From Arthrobacter sp. ok362 (GTDB taxonomy: Bacteria; Actinomycetota; Actinomycetes; Actinomycetales; Micrococcaceae), in NCBI RefSeq assembly GCF_900102785.1, contig NZ_FNGC01000011.1, forward strand, positions 124,001 to 188,000: a stretch of DNA of 64,000 nucleotides, given 5' to 3'. The notes under the pieces were generated by a model. The model saw nothing but the letters and a program-made list of their open reading frames with translations. It made no database searches and had not been told where the DNA came from. The translations under genes were made by a program, and so were the position numbers. Within the stretch, counting starts at the first letter, position 1. The number at the start of each line of letters is the position of its first letter. Positions 8,756-16,448 of this stretch are shown here, in pieces.

Positions 8756-9604
8756 ATGTTAACCTCAGCCGCCCGCATTCGCGACCAGCAGCGCATGATC
8801 TGGGATGAGTTCTCGGCGGGCTGGAACAAATGGGACGCTGAACTGCTCGGCTGGCAGGCGCCATTCTGGGACGCGTTGCTCCAGGAGCTGCCGCTGCGGC
8901 CCGACTCCAGGGTGTTGGATGTCGCGGCAGGCGCGGGGGAACCCGGACTCACTGTGGCCGAGCGAGTGCCGGAGGGCAGGGTGGTCCTGGCCGACATCTC
9001 GGCCGGGATGCTCCGCGTGGCCGAGGGGAAGGCATCGGCCCGGGGCCTGACCAACTTGGACTTTGAGGTTTGCGACGCTGCCGCCTTGCCCTTCAGGGAC
9101 AGCACGTTCGACGCCGTGTACTGCAGCTTCGGCCTTGTGTTCTTTCCGGTGATGTCCGCGGCCATGGCGGAGATGGCGCGCGCCGCCAAGCCGGGTGCCC
9201 GCGTTGGCGCCGTCGTCTGGGGGCGCGCGGCAGCAAACCCCTGGGCCAGCCTGATCCTGGGCACAATTGCCCGGCACCGGGAGCTGCCCATTCCGCCCGC
9301 AGGCACTCCCGGGCTGTTTCGCTGCGCACCAACCGGGTTCATGACCCGCATGTTTAAGGACGCCGGGCTGGCAGAGGTGACCGAGCGCCAGGTCAGCACC
9401 GACCTGGTGCACGAATCCCCCGAGCGCTACTGGGAGTTCATGACCGACATCGCGACCACCGTGGCGATGGGGCTGGCCAAGGCGGACCAGGAGTCGCGGG
9501 CCCTGATCCGCCAGGACGTGTTCGCGCTGCTGGGCCGGTACGAGCACGACGGCGCGATCCGGCTCCGGTCGACCGCAACGGTGGTGGCGGGAACAAAGGT
9601 CTAG
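8756..9604 (+). CDS. Class I SAM-dependent methyltransferase
   Basis: 282 aa with a Rossmann-type methyltransferase core. Motif I reads VLDVAAGAGEPGLTVAERV, the acidic SAM-ribose residue follows in VVLADIS, and motif II/III lies around FDAVYCSFGLVFFP. It resembles UbiE/MenG-like Methyltransf_11/25 enzymes, but the acceptor is unknown. ATG 8756 has AAGGAA upstream. The gene ends one base before the stop of the convergent gene. Confidence 0.85.
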   Translation: MLTSAARIRDQQRMIWDEFSAGWNKWDAELLGWQAPFWDALLQELPLRPDSRVLDVAAGAGEPGLTVAERVPEGRVVLADISAGMLRVAEGKASARGLTNLDFEVCDAAALPFRDSTFDAVYCSFGLVFFPVMSAAMAEMARAAKPGARVGAVVWGRAAANPWASLILGTIARHRELPIPPAGTPGLFRCAPTGFMTRMFKDAGLAEVTERQVSTDLVHESPERYWEFMTDIATTVAMGLAKADQESRALIRQDVFALLGRYEHDGAIRLRSTATVVAGTKV

Positions 9605-10039
9605 CTAGGCGGGTGACGCCGGGCCGGACGCGTCCGCGATGATGGCACGCACGCTGTTGTTGCGTTGGTCGTGGGTCAGTTCCACGAGGCCCAAGGCCTC
9701 GAGCAGGGGCGGCAGGTACATCCCGAACCGTCCCCGGTAGCCCTTGCGCAGGCCGTACCACCCGCCCACGGGGTTTTCCGGGTCGCGGCCCCAGGCTTCC
9801 ACCGTCCCCTCCGCAGCGGGCTTGTTTTCGTCGGCAGCGCCCAGCGGCACCCAGTCCACTTTTTCCATCAGCCAGAGGTGCAGGTCATCCAGTGCCCGGA
9901 GGTGGTACTTGAGGGTGGTAGATCCGACCTGGCACACCAGGGCCGGGGGATCGGACTCCTCGTCGCGGTACATCGAATACTCCGAAGTGCCCGGGGCCGT
10001 CTTGAGCTGCCAGGGATCCTGCTTGGTGCCGTTTGCCAC
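9605..10039 (-). CDS. Hypothetical protein, 144 aa
   Basis: I do not recognise a family with certainty. The protein is soluble and Trp/Gly-rich, with conserved-looking segments DPWQLKTAPGTSEY, QVGSTTLKYHLRALDDLHLW and GGWYGLRKGYRGRFG. The overall pattern fits a small actinobacterial conserved unknown. It is convergent with the methyltransferase gene (stop codons abut in CTAGCTAG) and lies 115 bp downstream of the peroxiredoxin gene on the same strand. Confidence 0.75.
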   Translation of the reverse strand: MANGTKQDPWQLKTAPGTSEYSMYRDEESDPPALVCQVGSTTLKYHLRALDDLHLWLMEKVDWVPLGAADENKPAAEGTVEAWGRDPENPVGGWYGLRKGYRGRFGMYLPPLLEALGLVELTHDQRNNSVRAIIADASGPASPA

Positions 10040-10154
10040 GCTGTACCCGCCTTCTGCCCGGCCGGATGCCCGGCGCCGTTGGACCGAGCCTACCGAGCCA
10101 TCCGGCGCGGGGCGAGGCCCGCGGCGAGGGGGGACGGGAGGGAACAGTGCCCTG

Positions 10155-10634
10155 CTAGACGCCCAGCGCTTCCTTCAGTGACGCCACGTGGCCCTGGGCC
10201 TTGACCTGGTACTGCGCCAGCTTCACCTTGCCCTCGGGGTCCAGCACCACGGTGGAACGGACGATGCCCTCCGTGATTTCGCCCTGGAGCAGCTTCTCGC
10301 CCCAGGCGCCGTAGGCCAGGGCGACAGCGTGGTCCTCGTCGGCCAGGAGCGGGAAGGTCAGGGCGAAGTCGCCGGTGAAGTGGGCCAGGGCCTCGGGGGC
10401 GTCGGGGGAGATGCCGAGGACTTCGTAGCCGGAGCCCTGCAGCGACGCGAGGTTGTCACGGAAGTCGCAGGCCTCGGTGGTGCAGCCGGGGGTCGCGGCC
10501 TGCGGGTAGAAGTACACAATGACGTTCTTGCCGCGGTAATCGGCGAGGGCAACCGGCTTGCCCTCGGCGTCCGGCAGGGTGAAATCCGGGGCCGGTGTGC
10601 CGGGCTGAAGCTTTACGGTCAAGTTTGCGCTCAT
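10155..10634 (-). CDS. bcp: Thioredoxin-dependent thiol peroxidase (BCP/PrxQ peroxiredoxin)
   Basis: 159-aa peroxiredoxin that reduces hydroperoxides using thioredoxin. The peroxidatic Cys51 and resolving Cys56 lie in TPGCTTEACDFRD, the C-x4-C arrangement of the BCP/PrxQ class. The N-terminal GTPAPDFTLPDAEGK and the conserved arginine in GIVRSTVVLD also fit. AAGGATCATC precedes ATG 10634. It is probably monocistronic and divergent from the serine hydrolase gene. Confidence 0.93.
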   Translation of the reverse strand: MSANLTVKLQPGTPAPDFTLPDAEGKPVALADYRGKNVIVYFYPQAATPGCTTEACDFRDNLASLQGSGYEVLGISPDAPEALAHFTGDFALTFPLLADEDHAVALAYGAWGEKLLQGEITEGIVRSTVVLDPEGKVKLAQYQVKAQGHVASLKEALGV

Positions 10635-10818
10635 GATGATCCTTCGGGGGAGTGGACAACGGGTCTGTGATGCACAACATCGTGGACCGAGGCTGTATTC
10701 CGCCGCGGGTTTGTCCCCGGCAACCCGTCCTCATGAGTTCGGCAACTGCTCCGGCTCGAGGCCCTGACAGCCTTAACAAAGCTCCGGCATAGCTGTCGCG
10801 GTTAAACTTGGAGCCATT

Positions 10819-11781
10819 ATGGAACAGCAAACTCCCCAGCAGCGACGTTTCGGATCCCGGCGCACGGCCACGGGACGGCAGCCGACCGTCCGGCCGCGGG
10901 CCATGATCCTTGCGGCCTGTGCCGCGGTGCTGGCGGTCGTGCTGGCGGTCGGCTTCTTCTCGGCCCCTGAGGCGCGAACGACGCCGTCGGCTGCGCCATC
11001 TGCCGCGACGACTGCGGAGGCCAGCGCTTCGCCGTCAGCCAGTCTCGATGCATCGGCCCCGGCGGCCCCGGCGTCGAGCGCGGTGGTCGGGGCGCTGGAC
11101 GCGCGCATCCAGGCCATTCTCGACGCCAACAGCCAGTACCAGATCGGCGTGGCGGTGGTCGACCTCTCCCAGGACGCCGGTTCCGCGGACGTCCACGAAT
11201 ACGGGGTCCGGCAGAAGTTCGTGGCCGCGAGCACCGCCAAAGTCCTGGCCGCGGCGGCCTATTACCACCTGGTCGAAACCGGGGCGGCCAGCCTCGATGA
11301 CCCCTTGGGGAACTTCACCGCCGGATTCCAGCTCCGGGAGATGATCCAGCAGAGCGACAACGACTCGTGGTCGCTGATCATGGATGCCGTGGGCCACGAG
11401 GAGCTGACGGAGTATGCGGCGTCGCTGGGGGTGAGCTACGTCCCGGAAACTAACACGCTGACCCCGGCGGAGATGGCGACCATCGTCTCCCGGCTCTATT
11501 CCGGGACGCTCCTGAATGCCGGGGACACCGCCCAGCTGTTGTCCTATATGCAGCACACCAACTACGAAACGCTCATTCCCGCCGCAGTGCCGGAAGGGAT
11601 CACGGTCTTCCACAAGTACGGGCTCCTGAACGGTGAACTGCATGACGCCGCCATCCTCGCGCAAGGCAACACCGCGTACGCCCTGGTGATCTACACCAAG
11701 GGGGAAGGCCTGAGCGACGATCCGGAACGCACCGAGGTGATTCATCAGCTGACGCAGGCGGTGGCGGGCGCCCTCGTCTAG
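10819..11781 (+). CDS. Membrane-anchored serine hydrolase, class A beta-lactamase fold
   Basis: 320 aa. A basic cytoplasmic start and one transmembrane or signal helix (residues 29-47) precede an Ala/Ser/Pro linker to about 90, then a beta-lactamase2-type domain. Active-site motifs are S138-T-A-K141, S179-D-N181 and H266-K-Y-G269. The last replaces the usual K-T/S-G, so activity as a true beta-lactamase is doubtful; a D,D-peptidase-like or ligand-binding role is as likely. A clear paralogue lies at 38174-39070. ATG 10819 follows TTGGAGCC. Confidence 0.85.
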   Translation: MEQQTPQQRRFGSRRTATGRQPTVRPRAMILAACAAVLAVVLAVGFFSAPEARTTPSAAPSAATTAEASASPSASLDASAPAAPASSAVVGALDARIQAILDANSQYQIGVAVVDLSQDAGSADVHEYGVRQKFVAASTAKVLAAAAYYHLVETGAASLDDPLGNFTAGFQLREMIQQSDNDSWSLIMDAVGHEELTEYAASLGVSYVPETNTLTPAEMATIVSRLYSGTLLNAGDTAQLLSYMQHTNYETLIPAAVPEGITVFHKYGLLNGELHDAAILAQGNTAYALVIYTKGEGLSDDPERTEVIHQLTQAVAGALV

Positions 11782-11809
11782 GCCGCTTTTAGGCCGAGCG
11801 TGCCCTGGC

Positions 11810-13153
11810 TCATACGCCGCCGCGGCGGAGCAGCTTGCCGGTCGGAGTCCGGCCGTCGATCAGGGTGCCGCGGAGGTAGGTCTGCCGGACGACACCGGAT
11901 AGCGCCTTCCCGTCATACGGGGTGATGGGGTTCTTGTGCTTGAGCTTGGAGGCGTCCACGACGTACGCCTCGTCCGGGGCAAACACGGAGAGGTCGGCGT
12001 CGTACCCCAGCGCCAGCCGGCCCTTGTTGCCCAGGCCGGCGAGCTGGGCCGGCTTGGCCGCCATCCACGAGAGAACCTGCTCCAGCGGGATGCCGCGGTG
12101 CCGGGCCTCGGTCCAGATCAGTGACAGGCCCAGCTGCAACGAGGAGACGCCGCCCCAGGCTACGGCGAAGTCCCCGTTTTCCGGGTCCTTCAAAGCCAGG
12201 GTGGACGGGGAGTGGTCCGAGACGATGCAGTCGATGGTGCCGTCCTGCAGCCCGGCCCACAGCAGTTCGCGGTTGGCGGCTTCGCGGATCGGCGGGCAGC
12301 ACTTGTAGGCTGTGGCGCCGTTCGGGATTTCCTCGGCCGTCAGCGTCAGGTAGTGCGGGCATGTTTCGACGGTGAGGCGCACGCCGTCGCGCTTGGCAGT
12401 GGCGATCATGGGGAGCGCGTCGGAAGAGGACAGGTGCAGGATGTGGGCGCGGGCGCCGGTCCTGCGGGCCCGTTCAATGACCTCGGCGATGGCCTTGTTC
12501 TCGGCCCCGCGCGGGCGGGACGCCAGGAACGTCGCGTAGCGGTCGCCGCCCGGGCGGGGCGCGTGATCGATCGCGTGGGCGTCCTCGGCGTGGACGATCA
12601 TGAGCGAGTCGAAGGACAACAGAGCGGCCATGTCCTCTTCCATCTCGTCCGCTTCCAGGTGCGGGAACTCGTCAACACCGGAGTGCAAGAGGAAGCATTT
12701 GAAGCCGAAGACTCCCTCGTCGTGCAGCGGCCGCAGTTCGTGCTTGTTGCCCGGGACGGCTCCGCCCCAGAAACCGACGTCCACGAACACCTGGTCCTCG
12801 GCCACCTCCCGCTTGAGCTTCAGCCCAGCGACGGTAGTGGTGGGCGGGATGCTGTTCAACGGCATGTCGATGATCGTGGTGACGCCGCCGGCCGCTGCCG
12901 CCCGGGTGGCGGACGCGAAGCCCTCCCACTCTGTGCGGCCGGGCTCGTTGACGTGCACGTGGGTGTCCACGAGGCCTGGCAGGAGGGTTTCGTCGTCGGC
13001 GAGTTCGATTACTTCACGGCCGGAAAGGCCGTTGCCCAGCGGCTCGATCGCGACAATCACGCCATTGCGGATGCCGACTTCCCGCGCGGCGATGCCGGTT
13101 GTGGTCAGCACCTGCCGCCCGCGGAAGACGACGTCGTAGGTTTCGTCAGACAC
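11810..13153 (-). CDS. allB: Allantoinase
   Basis: Hydrolyses allantoin to allantoate. The 447-aa cyclic amidohydrolase carries the metal ligands DTHVHVNEPG, the lysine to be carboxylated in FGFKCFLLHSG, and the later histidines and Asp in MIVHAEDAH, HILHLSSSD and VSDHSP. Start GTG 13153 overlaps the 3' end of the isomerase gene by 8 bp, so the two are coupled. It is the last gene of the minus-strand ureide cluster. Confidence 0.93.
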   Translation of the reverse strand: MSDETYDVVFRGRQVLTTTGIAAREVGIRNGVIVAIEPLGNGLSGREVIELADDETLLPGLVDTHVHVNEPGRTEWEGFASATRAAAAGGVTTIIDMPLNSIPPTTTVAGLKLKREVAEDQVFVDVGFWGGAVPGNKHELRPLHDEGVFGFKCFLLHSGVDEFPHLEADEMEEDMAALLSFDSLMIVHAEDAHAIDHAPRPGGDRYATFLASRPRGAENKAIAEVIERARRTGARAHILHLSSSDALPMIATAKRDGVRLTVETCPHYLTLTAEEIPNGATAYKCCPPIREAANRELLWAGLQDGTIDCIVSDHSPSTLALKDPENGDFAVAWGGVSSLQLGLSLIWTEARHRGIPLEQVLSWMAAKPAQLAGLGNKGRLALGYDADLSVFAPDEAYVVDASKLKHKNPITPYDGKALSGVVRQTYLRGTLIDGRTPTGKLLRRGGV

Positions 13154-13937
13154 GGAGGTTGGCCCAGCTGAACGCGGTCTCCGCCGGTTCCTGGTATTCG
13201 AGGCCGATGTAGCCCTCGTAGCCCAGTGCGCGGCTGCGGGCGATCCATTCGCCGAGGGGAAGCTGCCCGGTTCCGGGAGCCCCGCGGCCGGGGTTGTCGG
13301 CGATCTGGATGTGGCCGAAGTCCTTGGCGTGCTTTTCGATGACGGCGCCGACGTCGTCACCGTTCACGGCCAGGTGGTAGAAGTCGGCGAGGAGCTTGAT
13401 GTTCTCGGCGCCGGATTCCTTCCTGACCCGGGCGATGACGTCGAGCGCGTCCCGGGCCTTGAGCAGCGGGTACTTGGGGGCACCGCTGACCGGTTCCAGG
13501 AGGACAGTGCCGCCGATGCGGGCGATGCCGGCGGCTGCCGCCGCGAGGTTTTCGGCGCCAATAGCGTCCTGCTGCTCGGCGGATTCGCCGTCAATGCGGT
13601 TGCCGTAGAGGGCGTTGAAGGCCTTGCAGCCGAGGCGCTCGCCGATGCCGGCGACGACGTCGATGTTGTCCTGGAATTCGGTGGAGCGTGCCGGCCAGGA
13701 GACCAGGCCGCGGTCGCCGCCGGGCATGTCGCCCGCGTTGAAGTTCAGGCCCGTGAGCTGCACGCCGGCGTCGGTGATGGCGTTCTCAAACCGGGCAACC
13801 TCGACGTCGGTGGGGACGGAGGTCCCGAAGGGCCACCAGAATTCGACGGCGTCAAAACCCGCGGCTTTCGCCGCGGCCGGGCGGTCCAGCAGGGGGAGCT
13901 CCGTCAGGAGGATGGAGCAGTTGACCGTGTACGTGAT
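13146..13937 (-). CDS. hyi: Hydroxypyruvate isomerase family protein, apparent ATC start
   Basis: TIM-barrel xylose-isomerase-like enzyme of the glyoxylate branch, interconverting hydroxypyruvate and tartronate semialdehyde. Family segments are YTVNCSILLTELPLLDRP, GFDAVEFWWPFG, NFNAGDMPGGDRG, LLEPVSG and GYIGLEYQEP. The homologous N-terminus is MTYTVNCSILL; here that first codon is ATC (13935-13937), preceded by GGAGGA at ideal spacing. No ATG, GTG or TTG lies nearby in frame; the next upstream start needs an extra 54 low-complexity Pro/Gly-rich residues. It overlaps allB by 8 bp. Confidence 0.85.
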   Translation of the reverse strand: MTYTVNCSILLTELPLLDRPAAAKAAGFDAVEFWWPFGTSVPTDVEVARFENAITDAGVQLTGLNFNAGDMPGGDRGLVSWPARSTEFQDNIDVVAGIGERLGCKAFNALYGNRIDGESAEQQDAIGAENLAAAAAGIARIGGTVLLEPVSGAPKYPLLKARDALDVIARVRKESGAENIKLLADFYHLAVNGDDVGAVIEKHAKDFGHIQIADNPGRGAPGTGQLPLGEWIARSRALGYEGYIGLEYQEPAETAFSWANLRV

Positions 13938-14043
13938 GGTGGGTTCCTCCGGTGTGGGCGGGAGCTGGCTCCCGGTGGCAGGAGAGCCAAGGGGTGGTGC
14001 GCCGGGGTGGGGCTGGGCTGGGGGCTCCCGGCGAAGGGCACCC

Positions 14044-14205
14044 CTACCGTTTCCTAGGGTCCTTCCGGGCCGCCAGGCCCACGAGTGCGCCGAGCCCAAC
14101 GCCGATTAACAGGCCCGTGAACGGCTTGTCGACGGTGGTGGCTCCGATGGCGTAGCCGAGGGCCGCGCCAAGGAGCATTCCGATCCACAGGGATTCGTAC
14201 TTCAC
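14044..14205 (-). CDS. Small membrane protein, 53 aa
   Basis: A GTG-initiated 53-codon ORF encodes MKYESLWIGMLLGAALGYAI and a second glycine-zipper-like helix (GLLIGVGLGALVGLAA) ending in the basic tail RKDPRKR. It therefore has two short membrane helices with a positive C-terminus. TGAGG lies upstream of the GTG. It sits in the gap between allE and hyi on the same strand. The function is unknown; Gly-zipper membrane peptides of this size are common. Confidence 0.6.
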   Translation of the reverse strand: MKYESLWIGMLLGAALGYAIGATTVDKPFTGLLIGVGLGALVGLAARKDPRKR

Positions 14206-14262
14206 AGCCTCAGGCTAGCAAGCATCGCCAGAGCCACAAGGGCTCCACCGCGTGGACCGGTC

Positions 14263-15075
14263 TCAGGTCAGTCGGATTTGGCGGTTGACGTCCTTGTACA
14301 GCAGGTACCGGAAGTTGCCCGGACCGCCGGCATAGCAGGCCTGGGGGCAGAACGCTCGCAGCCACATGAAGTCTCCGGCCTCCACCTCCACCCAGTCGTC
14401 ATTGAGCCGGTAGACGGCTTTGCCTTCCAGGACGAAGAGCCCGTGTTCCATGACGTGGGTCTCCGCGAAGGGGATGGAGCCCCCGGGCTTGAGGGTGACG
14501 ATGTTGACGTGCATGTCGTGGGCGAGGTCGTCCGGGTCCACGAAGCGGGTGGTGGCCCAGGCGCCGTCGGTGCCGGGCATGGCCTGCGGTTCGACGTCCT
14601 GGTCGCGGGTCACGAAAGACTTCGCCATGAAGCCCTCCAGCGGCTCGTAGGCCTTCCGGATCCACTGGAAGCTGGCGATCTCCCCGGACTCGTTCGCCAC
14701 GGACCATTGGGCCCCCGCGGCGAGATAGGCGTAGCCGCCCTCTCCCAGTTTGTGGATTTCCCCCTCGAGGGTCAGTGCCAGGGCTCCCTTGGTCAGGAAG
14801 ATGACGCCTTCGACGCCGGCCTCCGGCTCGGGCTTTTCCGCTCCGCCGCCCGGTCCCACCTCGACAATCAGCTGCGAGAACGTCGTGGCAAAACCGGCGA
14901 TGGGCCGGGCAATGATCCAGGAGCGGGTGTTGGTCCAGCCGGGCAGCTTGCTTGTGACGATGTCCCGGAGCGCGCCCTTCGGGATGACGGTGTAGGCCTC
15001 CTTGACCACGGCCCGGTCGGTGAGGAGCTGGGTCTGCGGCGGAAGCCCGCCCTCAGGGGAGAAATAGTTGCTCAT
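14263..15075 (-). CDS. allE: (S)-ureidoglycine aminohydrolase
   Basis: Bicupin of 270 aa that releases ammonia from (S)-ureidoglycine, giving ureidoglycolate. The first cupin has GVIFLTKGALALTLEGE and GGYAYLAAGA; the second carries the metal-binding region IPFAETHVMEHGLFVLEGKAVYRL and ends with FCPQACYAGGPG. ATG 15075 overlaps the stop of the aldolase gene by 4 bp (ATGA). Its presence places this pathway on the ureidoglycine route after allantoate. Confidence 0.93.
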   Translation of the reverse strand: MSNYFSPEGGLPPQTQLLTDRAVVKEAYTVIPKGALRDIVTSKLPGWTNTRSWIIARPIAGFATTFSQLIVEVGPGGGAEKPEPEAGVEGVIFLTKGALALTLEGEIHKLGEGGYAYLAAGAQWSVANESGEIASFQWIRKAYEPLEGFMAKSFVTRDQDVEPQAMPGTDGAWATTRFVDPDDLAHDMHVNIVTLKPGGSIPFAETHVMEHGLFVLEGKAVYRLNDDWVEVEAGDFMWLRAFCPQACYAGGPGNFRYLLYKDVNRQIRLT

Positions 15076-16445
15076 GGGTGCGTTCCTTTTGCTGCGGCGG
15101 TGGAGGTGTTGGCCGGCCGGGGATGGGCCAGCACGGTGAGCTGGGGGAGCCCGACGCCGGCCAGCGCCAGGACTTCTTCGGCGCCGACGGCGCCGCACTG
15201 GACGCCGCGCAGCACGAAGGCCGCCAGGGCGCGGGCCGTGGCGGGTTCATCCAAGACGCCGCCGGCGGTTTGTTCCACGTAATTGCGGAGCCGGGCCGCG
15301 GCGGCGGGGAGTCCTTGCCGGTAGAAGGCATAGGTTGCGGCGAACCGGCTGGGCAGCTGGGCCGGGTGGAGGTCCCAGCCCTGGTAGTAGCCGCGTTCCA
15401 GCGACCGGCGGACCAGCCGGCCGTGGAGCTGCCAGGCCTGCTCCACGTTCTCGCCCACCGGGATGATGTTGGTGGACCCGTCGGAGAGCCGGATCCCGGT
15501 GCCGGCCACGGCAAGCTGCATGACTTCCTTGGCAAAGTCCGCCGCGGGATGTTCCAGGGACTGGTATTCGGCGGAGATCTGCAGCGATGCCGAGTAGTCG
15601 TAGGTGCCGTAGTGCAGCCCGCTGATCCGGCCGGGCACCGCGTGCGGCAGACGCGCCACCGGCGAGGTTCCGTCCGGGCCCAGGATGAGCTGCGGCGTTT
15701 CCACCTGCACCTCAAAGCGGAGCCGGCCCGCGGGGAGCGAATGGGCTTCCTCGAGGCGGGACACGGCGAAGGCCATGGCCTCCACCTGCGCCACCGTGGT
15801 GACCTTGGGCACGGTGAGGATGAGCCCGTCCGGGAGTTCGCCGGCCGCGGCCAGCTGCGAAACGAAGAGATCCAGGGTCCGCAGGCCCCGGGCGCGGGTG
15901 GCGGCCTCGAAGCACTTGAAGCGGATCCCGATGAACGGCGGCGCGGTGCCGGCGGCGACGGCGGCGGCCACGGCGGAGGCCGCGGCCACAGCGGCGGCGT
16001 CCTCGGCGTCGTCGCCCCGGTCCCCGAACCCGTCCTCAAAGTCCAGGCGGAGGTCCTCGACCGGCTCGCGTGAGAGCTTGTCCCGGACCCGCGGCGCGGC
16101 GGCGGCGGCCAGTTCGGGGTCCTGGCCGAGCAGGGTGCCGAGCCGTTCCAGCCCGCCGTGGGCCTCGGTTGCTGCCAGCGCCTGGGCGCCCCAGTCCGCG
16201 GTGAACTCCGGGCTGAAGCGGTCGGCCGGAACGTAGACGGTGTGCACCGGCTGCCGGGAGCCGTCATCGCCCGGGTAGCTGCGCTCCAGCAGCCGGTCGG
16301 TGTCGGCGAGCTGCGCATCGATCCGGGCGAGATCGGCCCCGGAGAGGGCCGGCGTCACCGGACCCTGGCTCCGTGGGTGGCTCGGTGGATGGCTCCGTCT
16401 CTGTGCCTGCGGCCGTGGCCTGGCACCGGCGGAGGCGGCTGCCAT
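15072..16445 (-). CDS. HpcH/HpaI aldolase/citrate-lyase-fold protein (DUF6986-like)
   Basis: 457 aa, TIM-barrel PEP/pyruvate-superfamily enzyme. The acidic metal-site stretch LRLDFEDGFGDRGDDAEDA and the barrel strands LILTVPKVTT and FEVQVETPQLIL support this. The exact reaction is not established. It lies 3 bp after malate synthase and overlaps allE by 4 bp, so it works in the glyoxylate end of ureide breakdown, plausibly on a C-C bond involving glyoxylate or malate. The first 30 residues are low-complexity, so the true start may be later. Confidence 0.8.
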   Translation of the reverse strand: MAAASAGARPRPQAQRRSHPPSHPRSQGPVTPALSGADLARIDAQLADTDRLLERSYPGDDGSRQPVHTVYVPADRFSPEFTADWGAQALAATEAHGGLERLGTLLGQDPELAAAAAPRVRDKLSREPVEDLRLDFEDGFGDRGDDAEDAAAVAAASAVAAAVAAGTAPPFIGIRFKCFEAATRARGLRTLDLFVSQLAAAGELPDGLILTVPKVTTVAQVEAMAFAVSRLEEAHSLPAGRLRFEVQVETPQLILGPDGTSPVARLPHAVPGRISGLHYGTYDYSASLQISAEYQSLEHPAADFAKEVMQLAVAGTGIRLSDGSTNIIPVGENVEQAWQLHGRLVRRSLERGYYQGWDLHPAQLPSRFAATYAFYRQGLPAAAARLRNYVEQTAGGVLDEPATARALAAFVLRGVQCGAVGAEEVLALAGVGLPQLTVLAHPRPANTSTAAAKGTHP

Positions 16446-16448
16446 GGC

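Noticed and set aside
7026..8762. 578-codon plus-strand open frame over purF
   Set aside because: Antisense shadow; purF motifs on the minus strand are unambiguous.
9602..9607. CTAGCTAG overlap of stop codons as a signal
   Set aside because: Simply two convergent TAG stops abutting; the same happens at 40854-40857.
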